From: Pigoraptor vietnamica
Taxonomy: Eukaryota; Opisthokonta; Filasterea
Reading direction: 5' to 3'
DNA: 18,095 bases
Assembly (NCBI GenBank): GCA_943704525.1
Contig: CALSCQ010001898.1
Coordinates: 1 to 18,095 of the forward strand
The position numbers and the translations under genes are program-made. The notes under the pieces are model-generated. The model searched no databases. It had not been told where the DNA came from and saw nothing but the letters and a program-made list of their open reading frames with translations. Below, in pieces: positions 18,088 to 18,095 of this stretch. Position 1 is the first letter of the stretch. The number at the start of each line of letters is the position of its first letter.

Positions 18088-18095
18088 AAACGAGG

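Overview
This is nuclear DNA of a eukaryote, most likely a GC-rich unicellular protist with intron-dense genes. The evidence is direct. Every well-recognised gene except the GATA factor is cut by GT-AG introns of mostly 66 to 212 nt. The proteins are eukaryotic families (ARV1, AAMP/Sqt1, GATA zinc finger, F-box-like, class 3 lipase). There are long (CA)n microsatellites and no operons or Shine-Dalgarno sites. The lineage cannot be fixed by eye; amoebozoan-like genome architecture is a guess.

Layout. 1-428, minus: first exon of an unrecognised gene whose first intron begins with a TG microsatellite and runs out of the window. 616-1590, minus: a secreted protein of unknown function. 2065-3743, minus: ARV1, a sterol/lipid homeostasis protein of the ER, rebuilt from six exons. 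3892-5861, minus: AAMP/Sqt1, a WD40 ribosome-assembly protein, rebuilt from nine exons. 6509-8937, plus: a secreted six-hairpin-type glycosidase with five exons. 9386-10987, minus: a transcription factor with a C-terminal GATA zinc finger. About 11000-15630: 4.6 kb with no convincing gene and a peculiar word composition. 15693-17027, plus: an F-box-like protein with a possible zinc-binding Cys pair and a 56-bp exact tandem duplication in its tail. 17272-window end, minus: the 3' part of a class 3 lipase.

The genes look like an ordinary mixture of housekeeping functions (ER lipid homeostasis, ribosome assembly) and accessory functions (secreted hydrolases, regulator, ubiquitin-ligase adaptor); nothing indicates a shared pathway. 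AAMP and the glycosidase are divergent across 647 bp. The GATA factor and the F-box gene are divergent across the anomalous island.

The most notable points are: the 11.0-15.6 kb island, dense in CCGG/GCCGGC and CAGT/ACTG words, which occupies exactly the space between two divergent genes; the 56-bp frameshifting duplication in the F-box gene; a reading-frame break in the lipase just before its expected catalytic histidine; and repeats (dinucleotide tracts, a 42-45 bp duplication, G-runs) concentrated in introns. I did not find a convincing new multi-gene system. All exon joins are inferred by reading frame, splice signals and family knowledge, without transcripts.
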